Assembly (NCBI GenBank): GCA_030950395.1
Contig: JAUZRP010000038.1
Span: 124,001-188,000 of the forward strand
DNA length: 64,000 nt
From: Desulfonauticus sp.
Lineage (GTDB): Bacteria; Desulfobacterota; Desulfovibrionia; Desulfovibrionales; Desulfonatronovibrionaceae
Reading direction: 5' to 3'
Part shown: positions 21,302-31,796 of the stretch, piece after piece
How the letters are laid out: every line of letters begins with the position of its first letter
Numbering within the stretch: position 1 is the first letter of the stretch
Program-made: the position numbers and the translations under genes
The notes under the pieces: model-generated
What the model was told of the DNA's origin: nothing
Database searches by the model: none
What the model saw: the letters and a program-made list of their open reading frames with translations, nothing else

Positions 21302-21438
21302 TTAAGATATAACTGTAAAAGATAAAAATCTGTGTTTTTGGTTAAATTATAAATGTCTAAATGTCTAACTAAATTGAATTATTGAAAAAAATTTTTTAAT
21401 TACCTTTAATTTATTAAAAAAATTTTAATTTGGATCAT
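21302..21438 (-). repeat. MITE-like intergenic repeat, copy 11
   Basis: It opens with TTAAGATATAACTGTAAAAG and closes with AATTTTAATTTGGATCATTT. ATGTCTAA is duplicated inside it. The sequence to its left (21240-21300) has fragments of another copy. Confidence 0.6.
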
Positions 21439-21533
21439 TTAATCAAATATTTTTCAGAAAAAAATTGTCTTTTCTAAATATTAACATCTAAATATTAATA
21501 CTTTTTGTTGCCAAGTAATGTTTTAAATAAATC

Positions 21534-21728
21534 TTATTTATCAGAGTTATTGTAAAATTTTTCTAGATCGATTGCTTCTTCAATTAACAAAATAGGAATA
21601 TCATCTTGAATAGGATAGACTTTTTTACATTTTTCACAGACAAGACCATTTTCTTTTTCTGTTAGTTTAAGATTATTTTTACATTTAGGACAGGCTAAAA
21701 TATCTAACAGTTCTTTACTTATGGACAT
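21534..21728 (-). CDS. Trm112-family zinc-ribbon protein
   Basis: 64 residues with two CxxC pairs (CPKCKNNL and CEKCKKVYP), followed by IQDDIPILL, the standard Trm112/YcaR layout. In eukaryotes and archaea Trm112 activates methyltransferases; the role in bacteria is less clear. AGGAGG precedes the ATG. It is 26 bp downstream of rtcB on the same strand, so probably cotranscribed. Confidence 0.9.
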   Translation of the reverse strand: MSISKELLDILACPKCKNNLKLTEKENGLVCEKCKKVYPIQDDIPILLIEEAIDLEKFYNNSDK

Positions 21729-21754
21729 TATTTCCTCCTTGATTATAAAAAATA

Positions 21755-23176
21755 TTATCCTTTTATTACAATTACAGGTTTTAATTGGGCTACTTTTTTG
21801 GCTAATCCTAAATTATGAGTAATTTCTACTACCTGTGCTACATCTTTATAAGCTAAAGGAGCTTCTTCAGCCAGTCCTTGAAAAGATCGACATCTAATTT
21901 CTATACCTTGTTGACTCAATTCTTTTAACAATATCTTTCCTGAATATGTTTTTTTAGCCTGTTTGCGGCTAATAATTCTTCCTGCTCCGTGACAGGTGGA
22001 CCCAAAGGATAGTTCTAAGCTTTTATTGGTGCCGGCTAAGATATAAGACTTAGTGCCCATACTCCCTCCAATTAAAACAGGTTGGCCAGTATTTTTATAT
22101 TTTAGAGGCAGATCAGGATGATTTGGACCAAACGAACGGGTAGCTCCTTTACGATGAATGAAAAGTAATCTTTCTTTACCATCTATTTTGTATGTTTCCT
22201 GCCTGCAGGTATTATGAGAAACATCATAAAGCAAAGGTAGGAAAATAGCCTTAAAAAATTTAGAAAACACTTCTCGTATGAGATGAGTCAAAATTTGTCT
22301 GTTGACCCAGGCACAATTAAAAGCAGCATACATGGCTCCGAGATAGCGATCTGCTAGTTTAGAAAAAATAGGCGCACAGGCTAAGTTTTTGTCTGGAATA
22401 GACACTGAACTTTTTCGTAACATTTCAGCAATATAATCCGTTGCCACCTGATGACCCAGTCCTCTAGAACCACAGTGAATACTTATAACTATTTGATTTT
22501 CTTTTAAGCCAAAAATTTTGGCTATATTTGGTTCAAAGATTTTTTCTACTACTTGAATTTCTGCATAATGATTTCCTGCTCCAAGAGTACCCATTTCTTG
22601 CTGTTGGCGTTTTTTGGCTTTATCCGAAACATAATCTGGCCTGGCTTGTTTGGCTTCACCTCTATCTTCTATAAATTCTAAATCACTTTGCTCTCCAAAA
22701 CCTTGTTTTACTGCCCACTTTGTTCCTTGTAACAATAATTGATCTAATTGTTTTATAGATAACTTAAATTTTGCTTTTGAACCTACTCCAGCAGGTAAAG
22801 CCTGAAATAAGGCATCAGCTAATTCTTTTTGAATGGGTTTTACTTCCGCATAAGATAAGGGACTCAATAAGGTTCTTACTCCACACGCTATATCAAAACC
22901 TACCCCACCAGCACAAATTACCCCACCTCTTTCAGGATCAAAAGCAGCTACGCCTCCTATAGGAAATCCATATCCGGCATGCGTATCTGGCATTGCACAC
23001 ACAGGAGATACCACTCCAGGTAAACAGGCTACGTTGTAGAGTTGTCTCCAAACCTCTTTTTCTATTTGAGAAATTAGCGTCTTATCGCTAAACAATATAA
23101 TATTTGTGTTTAAAGCAGTTTGAAATAAAGGTTCGTATGTGTAATTATTTATTGGAACAATTTTTTCTGGAAACAT
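21755..23176 (-). CDS. rtcB: tRNA-splicing/RNA-repair ligase RtcB
   Basis: A 473-residue GTP- and Mn-dependent RNA ligase that joins 2',3'-cyclic phosphate or 3'-phosphate ends to 5'-OH ends. Conserved features are DTHAGYGFPIGG, GGVGFDIACGVR with the metal-binding Asp and Cys, GAGNHYAEIQ, SIHCGSRGLGHQ and, near the C-terminus, STCHGAGR, which holds the His that becomes guanylylated. Length fits the family. Neither archease nor the RtcA/RtcR partners are nearby. The next gene downstream encodes a Trm112 protein. Confidence 0.95.
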   Translation of the reverse strand: MFPEKIVPINNYTYEPLFQTALNTNIILFSDKTLISQIEKEVWRQLYNVACLPGVVSPVCAMPDTHAGYGFPIGGVAAFDPERGGVICAGGVGFDIACGVRTLLSPLSYAEVKPIQKELADALFQALPAGVGSKAKFKLSIKQLDQLLLQGTKWAVKQGFGEQSDLEFIEDRGEAKQARPDYVSDKAKKRQQQEMGTLGAGNHYAEIQVVEKIFEPNIAKIFGLKENQIVISIHCGSRGLGHQVATDYIAEMLRKSSVSIPDKNLACAPIFSKLADRYLGAMYAAFNCAWVNRQILTHLIREVFSKFFKAIFLPLLYDVSHNTCRQETYKIDGKERLLFIHRKGATRSFGPNHPDLPLKYKNTGQPVLIGGSMGTKSYILAGTNKSLELSFGSTCHGAGRIISRKQAKKTYSGKILLKELSQQGIEIRCRSFQGLAEEAPLAYKDVAQVVEITHNLGLAKKVAQLKPVIVIKG

Positions 23177-23355
23177 AATTTATCCGTATTATTAATGACT
23201 TATCTAAGAATTATGGTCCTATTTTCTAATCATCTCAAAAAATAGTGAAACAATTTAACAAGGTTAAATTGTTAATTTAGTTTTTTCATCGTTAATCAAA
23301 AATGTTAAATATAAACATATCTCTTTTAATAGAAAATTTTAAAAAATTGGGCGAA

Positions 23356-23456
23356 AAAATGTGACTATAAAAATTTTTAGTTTGGATTACATTGTCAAGT
23401 TGTAACTTTAACCTGAATCTAACTGCTTTAAAATAATTTTTACAGTTAGATCTTAA
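23356..23456 (-). repeat. MITE-like intergenic repeat, copy 12
   Basis: It opens with AATGTGACTATAAAAATTTT and closes with AATTTTTACAGTTAGATCTT, reaching the stop codon of the minus-strand PBP1A gene. The right part GAATCTAACTG/CAGTTAGATCT is itself an inverted repeat. Confidence 0.65.
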
Positions 23457-25783
23457 AAGATATTTTTTAAAATAGCATCTTGATTGCTATTTACGTTATT
23501 ATCGTAGCTTTGAGTAGGTTCTGTACCTCTTTTAAAGGGCAATAAATATACTTTTTTGCTGGATGGCCCGGCCAATTTTCCTGTTTGAGCATCTATTTTT
23601 AGCATAACGATGTTATCTGGTTTGGGAAAATTTTGAATAGGATAATTTGGTTCTACTGCCAATCTGTAGTTCACCCATATAGGGCATGCAGCTCGAGAGC
23701 CAGTTTCGTATTTTCCCATGGGTTTTGGTTGGTCAAAGCCCACATATACTCCAGTTAGGAGATAGGGTGTAAAACCTATAAACCAGGCATCTTGTTCGTT
23801 ATTAGTGGTTCCTGTTTTACCTGCAACAGGGCGTTTTAAAACTTTTGCTCTCCATCCTGTTCCGTCCTGCACCACTTGTTGTAACAGATAAGTTATAATG
23901 TAAGCAGTATCTGGAGAGATGGCATTTTTTATTTCAGGTTTTACTTGATAAAGCACTTTTCCCCAGGAATTTTTAACTTCTTTAACTAAATAAGGATTGA
24001 TATAACTTCCCAGCCGGGCAAAAGCTGTATAGGCCCTGCATAATTCCCAGGGCGTAACTGGCACAGAACCTAAACTAATAGAGAGGTTATTGGGAAAATT
24101 TTCTTCTATACCTAACGCCTTGGCTCTTTGGATAATGGTTTTAATACCTATTTTGGAAGCTATTCTAATGGTAACTAAATTTCTTGATTTGACTAAAGCT
24201 GTTCTAAATAAAGTTGGTCCAAAAAAGATACCTTCAAAGTTTTGTGGTTTCCAGGTAGAATTAGTTTTTGTATCTTCATACACGATAGGAGCATCTAAAA
24301 TAATAGATGCTGCAGTAAAGCCATGGTCTAGAGCTGCAGAATACACGATAGGCTTAAAGGCAGATCCTGGTTGACGTTTGGCCTGAGTGACACGATCAAA
24401 CTGAGATCTAAAAAAGTCATAGCCACCTACTAGGGCCAAAACTTCACCGTTACGAGGATCAAGGGACAGAATGCCTCCTTCTACTTCTGGTTCTTGTTCT
24501 AAAGACATAATCCAGAGATTTTTATTTTTATCTTTCTTTTTTATAGCTGCAAAGACTACATCTCCTTGTTTTAAGACTTTGGTAGCATCTTTTATCTTGG
24601 GCACATCTTCTGGGGCTTTGGTTGGATCAGGTTTTCTGGCCCAGGCCATATATTGGACAGGGATAAACCCATTTTCTTGTCCAAATTTAACCCAGGCTCC
24701 TTTTGGTTTGACCTTTATTACAAGTACCTTAAACCATTCTCCACTATCTGGAATAAGCAATTCAGGTTGAATAATTTGTTTGTTTAAAAATTCATTAAAC
24801 TGGTCTGGATTAAGATGCAAAATCGGTCCTCTAAAACCTCGTCTTTTAGTAGAGGCGATAAGTCCTTTACGTAAGGCATGTTTAGCCGCATTTAAATGCG
24901 TTAAGTCCGCGCAAGTCTGAACTACAAGCCCACCGGTATAGACCTCTTTTTCTCCAAACTTATTGATTAACCATCTTCTTACTTCTTCCAAATAATAGGC
25001 CCCTTGTTGCCAGGATGGATCTCCCATAGATTTAAGGGTCAATGGATAGTTAAGGGCCTTGTTATATTCTGCTTCTGTAATCCATTTTAACTCTTTTAAT
25101 CTATTTAATACATAATGTTGTCTTTTTTTGGCCAGTTTAAAATTATTATAGGGATCATATTTGGAAGGTGCTTTGGGTAATCCAGCCAACATAGCTGCTT
25201 CAGCTAGGTTCAACTCGCTGGCATGTTTGCCAAAATAGGTTCTAGCAGCAGCTTCTATACCATAGGCTCCATGACCAAGATAAATTTGATTAAGATAAAT
25301 AGTTAAAATTTCTTGCTTGGTTAAATATTTTTCCAGCCGATAGGCCAAAATCATTTCTTTGATCTTTCTTTTATAACTTCTTTTAGGTGTTAACAATAAC
25401 GATTTTATAATTTGTTGGGTTATCGTACTACCACCTTGTACTATTGTTCCTGCTTCAATATTTTTTATAGCAGCCCTAATAATACCTAATATATCAACAC
25501 CTTCATGTTCATAAAAGTGAGCATCTTCTGCTGCTAAAAAAGATTTAATCACTACAGGAGCTACTTGTTTTAAAGAAACCAAAAATCTTTTTTCTTTATA
25601 AAAATAACCTAATACTTTGCCATTTCTAGTATAAACAGTAGTTACCAGAGGAGGATTATAATCTGTAATTTTTTTAAAACTAGGTAAATCTTTTTGAATC
25701 CAAAAATAAATACCAACAAGACCACCAAAACCTAATAAAGCTAATACCAAAAGAGAGATAAAAACGTATTTTAACTTTTTCAT
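23453..25783 (-). CDS. mrcA: Penicillin-binding protein 1A (bifunctional transglycosylase/transpeptidase)
   Basis: A 776-residue class A PBP that polymerises and cross-links peptidoglycan at the inner membrane. A single N-terminal membrane segment (about 7-28) precedes the GT51 domain with EDAHFYEHEGVD and GGSTITQQ. The transpeptidase domain has the active-site SAFK (in RQPGSAFKP), SRN and KTGTTNN. An OB-like region lies between the two domains. Length is typical for a Gram-negative PBP1A. Downstream of kdsD on the same strand but separated from it by 159 bp. Confidence 0.95.
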   Translation of the reverse strand: MKKLKYVFISLLVLALLGFGGLVGIYFWIQKDLPSFKKITDYNPPLVTTVYTRNGKVLGYFYKEKRFLVSLKQVAPVVIKSFLAAEDAHFYEHEGVDILGIIRAAIKNIEAGTIVQGGSTITQQIIKSLLLTPKRSYKRKIKEMILAYRLEKYLTKQEILTIYLNQIYLGHGAYGIEAAARTYFGKHASELNLAEAAMLAGLPKAPSKYDPYNNFKLAKKRQHYVLNRLKELKWITEAEYNKALNYPLTLKSMGDPSWQQGAYYLEEVRRWLINKFGEKEVYTGGLVVQTCADLTHLNAAKHALRKGLIASTKRRGFRGPILHLNPDQFNEFLNKQIIQPELLIPDSGEWFKVLVIKVKPKGAWVKFGQENGFIPVQYMAWARKPDPTKAPEDVPKIKDATKVLKQGDVVFAAIKKKDKNKNLWIMSLEQEPEVEGGILSLDPRNGEVLALVGGYDFFRSQFDRVTQAKRQPGSAFKPIVYSAALDHGFTAASIILDAPIVYEDTKTNSTWKPQNFEGIFFGPTLFRTALVKSRNLVTIRIASKIGIKTIIQRAKALGIEENFPNNLSISLGSVPVTPWELCRAYTAFARLGSYINPYLVKEVKNSWGKVLYQVKPEIKNAISPDTAYIITYLLQQVVQDGTGWRAKVLKRPVAGKTGTTNNEQDAWFIGFTPYLLTGVYVGFDQPKPMGKYETGSRAACPIWVNYRLAVEPNYPIQNFPKPDNIVMLKIDAQTGKLAGPSSKKVYLLPFKRGTEPTQSYDNNVNSNQDAILKNIF

Positions 25784-25803
25784 ATTTTTATCCTTTGTAT
25801 TAA

Positions 25804-25930
25804 AAATGCAACTGTAAAATGGGAAAATTAGTCTTTTTTTAACTGTTCAGTTCTAACTATTCTAACTATTTTTAATCATTGAAAATTATTTTTATACATA
25901 CAAATTATTTAAGATGATTGAATTAAGTTA
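25804..25930 (-). repeat. Possible MITE-like repeat, copy 13
   Basis: The left end ATGCAACTGTAAAATGGG fits the terminal repeat; the other end is not clear. It lies between kdsD and mrcA. Confidence 0.4.
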
Positions 25931-25942
25931 TGCTCGTAAAAA

Positions 25943-26920
25943 TTATACACTAAATTTAAATTTACCTTTACCCAATAGATCGTGCAAGTGAATTATCCCC
26001 AATATTTTTTTTTCTTCCCTGTTGTTTAATACAGGAAGTACAGTGATTTGATGTTCTTCCATGATATCTAAGGCTTTTGCTGCCTTTTCTGTTTGTAGAA
26101 CAAATTTTGGTTTTTTGGTCATAAAAGCAGAAATGTTCTTCTTAAAATCAAGTTGTTGTTTGGAGGCAATCCTTCTTAAGTCTCCATCTGTAAAAACGCC
26201 TAAAAGTTGTTTTTTTTCATTCACTACAAAAATTATCCCAAAATTATAGTCGTTCATTATAATTAAGGCCTTTGTTAAGGGCATATCTTGTTGTATTGTA
26301 GGGACATTGGAATGCATCAAAGAGGTGATGTTTTCAGACAGTCTTTGTCCTAAGGCTCCTGCTGGATGGTAACGTTTAAAATCTTGTTCTTTAAATTGTT
26401 TTTTTTGGATTAAACACGCGGCCAGGGCATCACCTGTAACTAAAATTGCAGTAGTGCTAGAGGTAGGAGCCAGATTTAACGGACAGGCTTCTCTAGAAAC
26501 TTTAATTTTCAGCACCAAATCGCATAATTTGGCCATAGTAGAATGGGGATTGGAAGTAAGCCCAATGATTTTTAGGCCAATAGCTTTTAAACTGGGCAAG
26601 ATTGCATTTAATTCATCAGTTTCTCCACTGTTGGATATGGCCAGGACGATATCCTCTTTTTGGAGCATTCCCAGGTCGCCATGAGCTCCTTCTACTGGAT
26701 GCATAAAAAAAGCAGGAGATCCTGTGCTGCTTAATGTGGCTGCTATTTTGCGACCTACCAGACCGGACTTGCCAATACCAGTAATCACTATCCTGCCTTT
26801 ACAGTCGGCCAGGATTTCTACTAGTTCATTAAAAGTATGGTTTAGACTTTGTTGAACTTCCTTTAAACCCTGGATTTCTATGTCAAATACTTGTTTTGCA
26901 ATATTAACCCATTGTTTCAT
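25943..26920 (-). CDS. kdsD: Arabinose-5-phosphate isomerase, KpsF/GutQ/KdsD type
   Basis: About 325 residues: an N-terminal SIS sugar-isomerase domain (ITGIGKSGLVGRKIA, then AISNSGETDEL) and two C-terminal CBS domains. It interconverts ribulose 5-phosphate and arabinose 5-phosphate for Kdo synthesis, implying a lipopolysaccharide-type outer membrane. The start is placed at Met MKQWVNIAKQVFDIE (26920), the usual opening, and not at the upstream in-frame Met, which would overlap purF by 59 bp. GGAG inside the purF end serves it. Together with purF and carB it forms a tight run. Confidence 0.92.
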   Translation of the reverse strand: MKQWVNIAKQVFDIEIQGLKEVQQSLNHTFNELVEILADCKGRIVITGIGKSGLVGRKIAATLSSTGSPAFFMHPVEGAHGDLGMLQKEDIVLAISNSGETDELNAILPSLKAIGLKIIGLTSNPHSTMAKLCDLVLKIKVSREACPLNLAPTSSTTAILVTGDALAACLIQKKQFKEQDFKRYHPAGALGQRLSENITSLMHSNVPTIQQDMPLTKALIIMNDYNFGIIFVVNEKKQLLGVFTDGDLRRIASKQQLDFKKNISAFMTKKPKFVLQTEKAAKALDIMEEHQITVLPVLNNREEKKILGIIHLHDLLGKGKFKFSV

Positions 26921-26924
26921 AATA

Positions 26925-28307
26925 TTACCACTCCACACAGAATTTGCCACAGTTTTTTCCTGGGACAATGGGGTAGTCTTCATTAAAACAGGCCAAACAG
27001 AAATCGTCGTTCCAATTTATTGCCTGTTTGAGTCCATCCAGGCTTAAATAATGCAGACTATCTAGGCCTATAAATTTGGCTATTTCATGAACATTTTGAC
27101 TACTTGCGATCAATTCTCCTTTAGAAGAAAAATCTATGCCAAAAAAACAAGGATAGCGAACAGGTGGACAACTTACCCGCATATGGATTTCTCTGGCCCC
27201 AAGTTCACGTAATTTTTTAACTCTGGTTCTAATAGTAGTGCCTCTGACAATAGAGTCTTCTACGATAATAATTTTTTTGTTTTTAATCATATTGGCCACA
27301 GGATTTAATTTGATCCTCACGCCAAAGTCGCGCATATCCTGAGAGGGTTGAATAAAAGTTCGACCCACGTAATGATTTCTAATCATTGCTACTTCAAAAG
27401 GAATGTGTGATGTTTGGGCATATCCAATGGCTGCATATACTCCAGAGTCAGGAAACGGCATAACAAAATCAGCTTCTACTGGAGCTTCTTGAGCCAGGAT
27501 TTGCCCCATTTTTTTTCTGGCTAAATAAACAGATTGGTTAAAAATAATGGAATCTGGCCTAGCAAAATAGATCAATTCAAAGGCACAATAAGCAGATTTT
27601 TGGGGTTCAGCCAATTGGACCCTGCGGAGCCTATCGTTTTCTATAATAATCATTTCTCCAGGATTTACGCAGCGCAAGAACTCTGCTTCTAATAAATCAA
27701 AGGCACAAGTTTCTGAGGCCAAGACGTAAGAAGATCCCATCTTACCAATGGAAAGAGGGCGAAAACCAAAAGGATCGCGGATAGCTATAAGTTTGTTGTT
27801 TGCCAAAATAAGCAGACTATAAGCGCCCTGGACTTTTGCTAGCGCCTTGGCAATAGCTTCTTCAAGGCTGTATTGGTTTAGATATTTGGCTAATAAATGG
27901 ATGATAATTTCACTATCCATAGTGGTCTGAAAAATTATGCCTTCATTTTCTAATTCTTGACGCAGTTCCCAGGTGTTAATGAGGTTTCCATTATGACCTA
28001 TGGCAATTTGCATGTCTTTGAAGTGGACCAAAAAAGGTTGGGCATTGCGCAGTTGGGAAGAACCTGTGGTAGAATAGCGCACGTGTCCTATGGCTATGTG
28101 GCCTGGAAGATGTTTGAGGTCTTCTTCTTTAAATACGTCAGGCACTAGCCCCATTCCTTTGTGCTCAAAAGTTTTTTGTCCATCATAAGTTACAATTCCT
28201 GCACTTTCTTGGCCTCTGTGCTGCAGTGCATATAGACCAAAATAAGTCATTCTGGCCGCATCTTTATGTCCATAAATGCCAAATAATCCACAGTATTCTT
28301 TTTTCAT
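26925..28307 (-). CDS. purF: Amidophosphoribosyltransferase
   Basis: A 460-residue enzyme that catalyses the first step of purine synthesis, making phosphoribosylamine from PRPP and glutamine. The Ntn-type catalytic Cys is residue 6, so a five-residue propeptide is probably removed. The PRPP loop IIIVEDSIVRGTT is clear. Cys residues in CAFELIYFARPDS, SCPPVRYPC and FCLACFNE match the iron-sulfur-containing Bacillus-type enzyme. The gene begins 3 bp after carB, and its ribosome site overlaps the carB end. Confidence 0.95.
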   Translation of the reverse strand: MKKEYCGLFGIYGHKDAARMTYFGLYALQHRGQESAGIVTYDGQKTFEHKGMGLVPDVFKEEDLKHLPGHIAIGHVRYSTTGSSQLRNAQPFLVHFKDMQIAIGHNGNLINTWELRQELENEGIIFQTTMDSEIIIHLLAKYLNQYSLEEAIAKALAKVQGAYSLLILANNKLIAIRDPFGFRPLSIGKMGSSYVLASETCAFDLLEAEFLRCVNPGEMIIIENDRLRRVQLAEPQKSAYCAFELIYFARPDSIIFNQSVYLARKKMGQILAQEAPVEADFVMPFPDSGVYAAIGYAQTSHIPFEVAMIRNHYVGRTFIQPSQDMRDFGVRIKLNPVANMIKNKKIIIVEDSIVRGTTIRTRVKKLRELGAREIHMRVSCPPVRYPCFFGIDFSSKGELIASSQNVHEIAKFIGLDSLHYLSLDGLKQAINWNDDFCLACFNEDYPIVPGKNCGKFCVEW

Positions 28308-28310
28308 TGG

Positions 28311-31300
28311 TTATCCTTTGTGATAATATTCCTGAAGACTTTGAATACGTATTTGATGATTTAACTGTTCTTGGATGGCAAAGGCCATAGCTTTGGCCGC
28401 GGTTAATGTCGTAGCATAAGGTATCTCGTATAACAGAGCTGTTTGTCTAAGAGAAGAAGAATCCTGGATAGTTTTTTTGCCAGAAGATGTATTTATAAGT
28501 AAATTTATGTGTCCATTTTTGATGTAGTCTATTGCATTGGGTCTTCCCTCATATACTTTATTTACGATTTGCACGGGTATGTCGTGTTGTTGTAAAAATT
28601 GTCCTGTTCCTCTGGTAGCAATAATATTAAACCCTAATTTGTAGAAAATTTTAATTATGTCTACACATAAAGGCTTGTCTTTATCTTTTACAGACACAAA
28701 AATATTACCTTTGAGGGGCAAATTTTGACCTGCTGCCATCTGGGCTTTTAGATAACTGAGGGCCGGCTGTTGATCAATACCCATTACTTCACCTGTGGAG
28801 CGCATTTCTGGACCCAAAAGTACATCTACTCCAGGAAAGCGATTAAAAGGCAGTACAGCCTCTTTTACTGCAAAATGTCCTGTAGATGGTGTAAGATAAG
28901 ATTTTAAATCTTTTAAAGTGAGGCCGAGCATTACTTTAGTAGCTAGTTTGGCCAGGGGCACTCCTGTGGCCTTGCTGACAAAAGGTATAGTTCTGGATGC
29001 CCTAGGATTGACTTCCAGAATATATATTTCGTTATTTTTAATGGCAAATTGAATGTTCATCAGACCTACTACTTTCAATTCCGTGGCCAATAAACAGGTT
29101 TGGCGTTTGATTTCCTCTATGATTTCAGGTGATAAGGTATGAGGAGGCAATACACAGGCAGAGTCTCCAGAATGAATACCTGCTTCTTCAATGTGTTCCA
29201 TAATGCCGCCTATATAGGTTTGATTGCCATCACTTAGAGCATCCACGTCCACTTCTATAGCGTTTTCTAAAAATTTATCTATTAAGACGGGGTGATCTGG
29301 AGACGCCCAAACAGCTTGTTTAAAGTAATTTTGTAAGTCTTTGTCATCAAAGACTATTTCCATAGCTCTACCGCCTAAAACATAAGATGGTCGTACCACC
29401 ACTGGGTAACCAATTTGATTGGCTATTTGTAAAGCCTGATCTAGGGAAAAAGCTGTGCCGTTGTCAGGTTGTTTTAGATTTAATTTTTCTAACATTTGTT
29501 TAAATAATTCTCTATCTTCTGCCCGATCAATACTTTTAGGAGAGGTGCCCAAAATAGGTAGCCCGGCCTCCAGTAAAGGTAAGGCCAGGTTTAAAGGAGT
29601 TTGTCCCCCAAATTGGACGATAATGCCGTCTGGTTTTTCGAATTCCACAATATGTAACACGTCTTCAAAAGTGAGAGGCTCAAAATAGAGTCTATCTGAC
29701 GTATCATAATCAGTACTAACTGTTTCTGGATTGGAATTGACCATAATGGATTTTATCCCCATTTCCCGTAAAGCAAAGGATGCGTGCACACAGCAATAGT
29801 CAAACTCTATGCCTTGACCGATACGATTGGGACCTCCACCCAGGATCATGACTTTTTTGCCTGTTAAGGGAGTTACTTCTTGATGAGGTTCGTAAGTAGA
29901 ATAAAAATACGGCGTGTAAGCTTCAAATTCTGCAGCACAGCTATCAACTAAGTAATAGGTGGGCTTGAGATCGTGTTGTTGTCTGATTTTTTTGATTTCA
30001 GAAGCCGTGGTGTTATATATGCGCGCTAAATCTAGATCAGAAAATCCATATTGTTTGGCTTTGGTCAACACAGCAGGATTTTTCGCCAAAGTAGATAAAT
30101 TTAGTTGTTTTAATTCTTGCTCTAATTCAATTATTTCTTGAATTTGATGTAAAAACCAGGGATCTATTTGGGTTAATTTATGGACTGTTTGCAGAGATAA
30201 TTTTTTTAATCCTTGTTTGACGTATAACAAGCGTTTAGAGTGAGGATTGCGTAGTTTTATTTTTAATTCTTCTTCATCACATTCTAAACCATGGTCGCTA
30301 TAGCCATTTAAGCCCACTTCTAAAGAACGAAAACCTTTTTGCAAAGCTTCTTTAAAAGTACGTCCAATGGCCATAGTTTCGCCTACACTTTTCATGGACG
30401 TGTTGAGCTCGTCTTTAGTGCCAGGAAATTTTTCAAAAGTAAAACGGGGAATTTTTACCACGCAATAGTCAATGGTAGGTTCAAAAGAGGCAACAGTTTC
30501 TTGCGTAATATCATTGGGGATCTCGTCTAGAGTGTAGCCTATAGCTAACTTGGCTGCGATTTTGGCAATGGGAAAACCTGTGGCTTTGGAGGCCAGAGCA
30601 GAAGATCTGGAGACGCGAGGGTTCATTTCTATTACTACCATATCTCCATTTTCAGGATTCACGGCAAATTGAACGTTGGATCCTCCTGTTTCCACCCCTA
30701 TCTCGCGCATAATGGCAAAAGCCGCGTCTCTCATTTTTTGATATTCTTTATCTGTTAAGGTCTGGGCAGGGGCGACAGTAATAGAGTCTCCAGTATGAAT
30801 TCCCATGGGGTCAATGTTTTCTATAGAGCAGATAACCACGCAATTATCTTTTTTATCGCGCATTACTTCTAGTTCGAATTCTTTCCAGCCAAGAACAGAT
30901 TCTTCTAGCATTATTTCTTGTTTCATACTGCAGGCAAGACCATGCGCGGCAATGGCTTTTAATTCTTCGAGATTGTAGGCAATACCCCCTCCTGTCCCAC
31001 CTAAAGTGTAAGCAGGTCTTATGATAATGGGAAAAGGTATGGTTTTAGTCAGCTCTAAAACTTCTTCCATAGAGTGAGCAATACCGCTTTTCGGTACTTT
31101 TAGGCCTATTTTTCGCATTGCTGCTTTAAATAAATCTCTACTTTCTGCTTTTTTAATTGCTTCTAAGGATGCTCCTATTAATTCCACTCCATATTTATCT
31201 AAAATACCCTGCTCAGCTAAAGCAATGGACACGTTTAAGCCCGTTTGTCCTCCAAGGGTTGGCAATAAGGCATCAGGTGTTTCTTTGGCAATGATTTTGG

Positions 31301-31523
31301 CAATAATTTCAGGCAGGATAGGCTCTATATATGTGGCATCAGCTAGTTCTGGATCTGTCATAATCGTGGCAGGATTGGAATTAATCAAAACCACTTTATA
31401 ACCTTCTTCTTTGAGTGCCTTTATGGCTTGAGTGCCGGAGTAATCAAACTCACAGGCCTGTCCTATTACAATAGGACCTGAACCAATTAAAAGAATTTTT
31501 TTAAGATCCGTTCTCTTGGGCAT
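28311..31523 (-). CDS. carB: Carbamoyl-phosphate synthase large subunit
   Basis: 1070 residues in two homologous halves, each an ATP-grasp unit ([20 protein letters not shown] at the start of one, [19 protein letters not shown] near 555 in the other), followed by an MGS-like regulatory domain. It makes carbamoyl phosphate for pyrimidines and arginine with the CarA glutaminase, which is not in this window. The start has GAGG upstream and lies 23 bp from a heptanucleotide repeat array. carB leads the carB-purF-kdsD run, which puts pyrimidine, purine and Kdo precursor synthesis together. Confidence 0.97.
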   Translation of the reverse strand: MPKRTDLKKILLIGSGPIVIGQACEFDYSGTQAIKALKEEGYKVVLINSNPATIMTDPELADATYIEPILPEIIAKIIAKETPDALLPTLGGQTGLNVSIALAEQGILDKYGVELIGASLEAIKKAESRDLFKAAMRKIGLKVPKSGIAHSMEEVLELTKTIPFPIIIRPAYTLGGTGGGIAYNLEELKAIAAHGLACSMKQEIMLEESVLGWKEFELEVMRDKKDNCVVICSIENIDPMGIHTGDSITVAPAQTLTDKEYQKMRDAAFAIMREIGVETGGSNVQFAVNPENGDMVVIEMNPRVSRSSALASKATGFPIAKIAAKLAIGYTLDEIPNDITQETVASFEPTIDYCVVKIPRFTFEKFPGTKDELNTSMKSVGETMAIGRTFKEALQKGFRSLEVGLNGYSDHGLECDEEELKIKLRNPHSKRLLYVKQGLKKLSLQTVHKLTQIDPWFLHQIQEIIELEQELKQLNLSTLAKNPAVLTKAKQYGFSDLDLARIYNTTASEIKKIRQQHDLKPTYYLVDSCAAEFEAYTPYFYSTYEPHQEVTPLTGKKVMILGGGPNRIGQGIEFDYCCVHASFALREMGIKSIMVNSNPETVSTDYDTSDRLYFEPLTFEDVLHIVEFEKPDGIIVQFGGQTPLNLALPLLEAGLPILGTSPKSIDRAEDRELFKQMLEKLNLKQPDNGTAFSLDQALQIANQIGYPVVVRPSYVLGGRAMEIVFDDKDLQNYFKQAVWASPDHPVLIDKFLENAIEVDVDALSDGNQTYIGGIMEHIEEAGIHSGDSACVLPPHTLSPEIIEEIKRQTCLLATELKVVGLMNIQFAIKNNEIYILEVNPRASRTIPFVSKATGVPLAKLATKVMLGLTLKDLKSYLTPSTGHFAVKEAVLPFNRFPGVDVLLGPEMRSTGEVMGIDQQPALSYLKAQMAAGQNLPLKGNIFVSVKDKDKPLCVDIIKIFYKLGFNIIATRGTGQFLQQHDIPVQIVNKVYEGRPNAIDYIKNGHINLLINTSSGKKTIQDSSSLRQTALLYEIPYATTLTAAKAMAFAIQEQLNHQIRIQSLQEYYHKG

Positions 31524-31546
31524 TTTTACCTCATTCGGTTTGAAGA

Positions 31547-31623
31547 AATTACTAATTACTAATTACCAATTACCAATTACCAATTACCAATTACTAATTA
31601 CTAATTACTAATTACTAATTACT
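31547..31623. repeat. Heptanucleotide tandem repeat (11 units of AATTACY)
   Basis: Eleven consecutive 7-bp units: two AATTACT, four AATTACC, then five AATTACT. The array lies 23 bp upstream of the carB start codon, within its promoter or 5' leader, and about 30 bp from the plus-strand promoter of the feoA-like gene. Such arrays change length easily by slippage. Confidence 0.9.
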
Positions 31624-31651
31624 AATGAATAGGTTTTTGTAATTTAATAAC

Positions 31652-31680
31652 TTGACAGGGTCAATCTCTAACTTTAAATT
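31652..31680 (+). promoter_or_regulatory. Sigma70-type promoter for the FeoA-domain gene
   Basis: A perfect -35 TTGACA (31652-31657), a 17-bp spacer and a -10 TAAATT (31675-31680). Transcription would begin near 31687, giving a leader of about 110 nt. Confidence 0.65.
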
Positions 31681-31704
31681 CAAAAATAGGCGTTGAAGTT
31701 CTTT

Positions 31705-31732
31705 CACCAAGGGCCTGTTGGCCTACTTGGTG
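31705..31732 (+). promoter_or_regulatory. Leader stem-loop upstream of the FeoA-domain gene
   Basis: CACCAAG (31705-31711) pairs with CTTGGTG (31726-31732), and the enclosed GGCC-TGTT-GGCC can pair as well. It lies in the predicted untranslated leader. No U-run follows, so it is not a terminator; its role is unknown. Confidence 0.45.
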
Positions 31733-31796
31733 TGGAGGTTTAAAAAATTGAGAACAATAAAATGGTAAATGTGAAAAGAAATTAATTTGTTTACGG

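Noticed and set aside
31547-31623. Possible CRISPR array
   Set aside because: The repeat unit is only 7 bp with no spacers; it is a simple tandem repeat. The same applies to the 18-bp units at 20050-20103.
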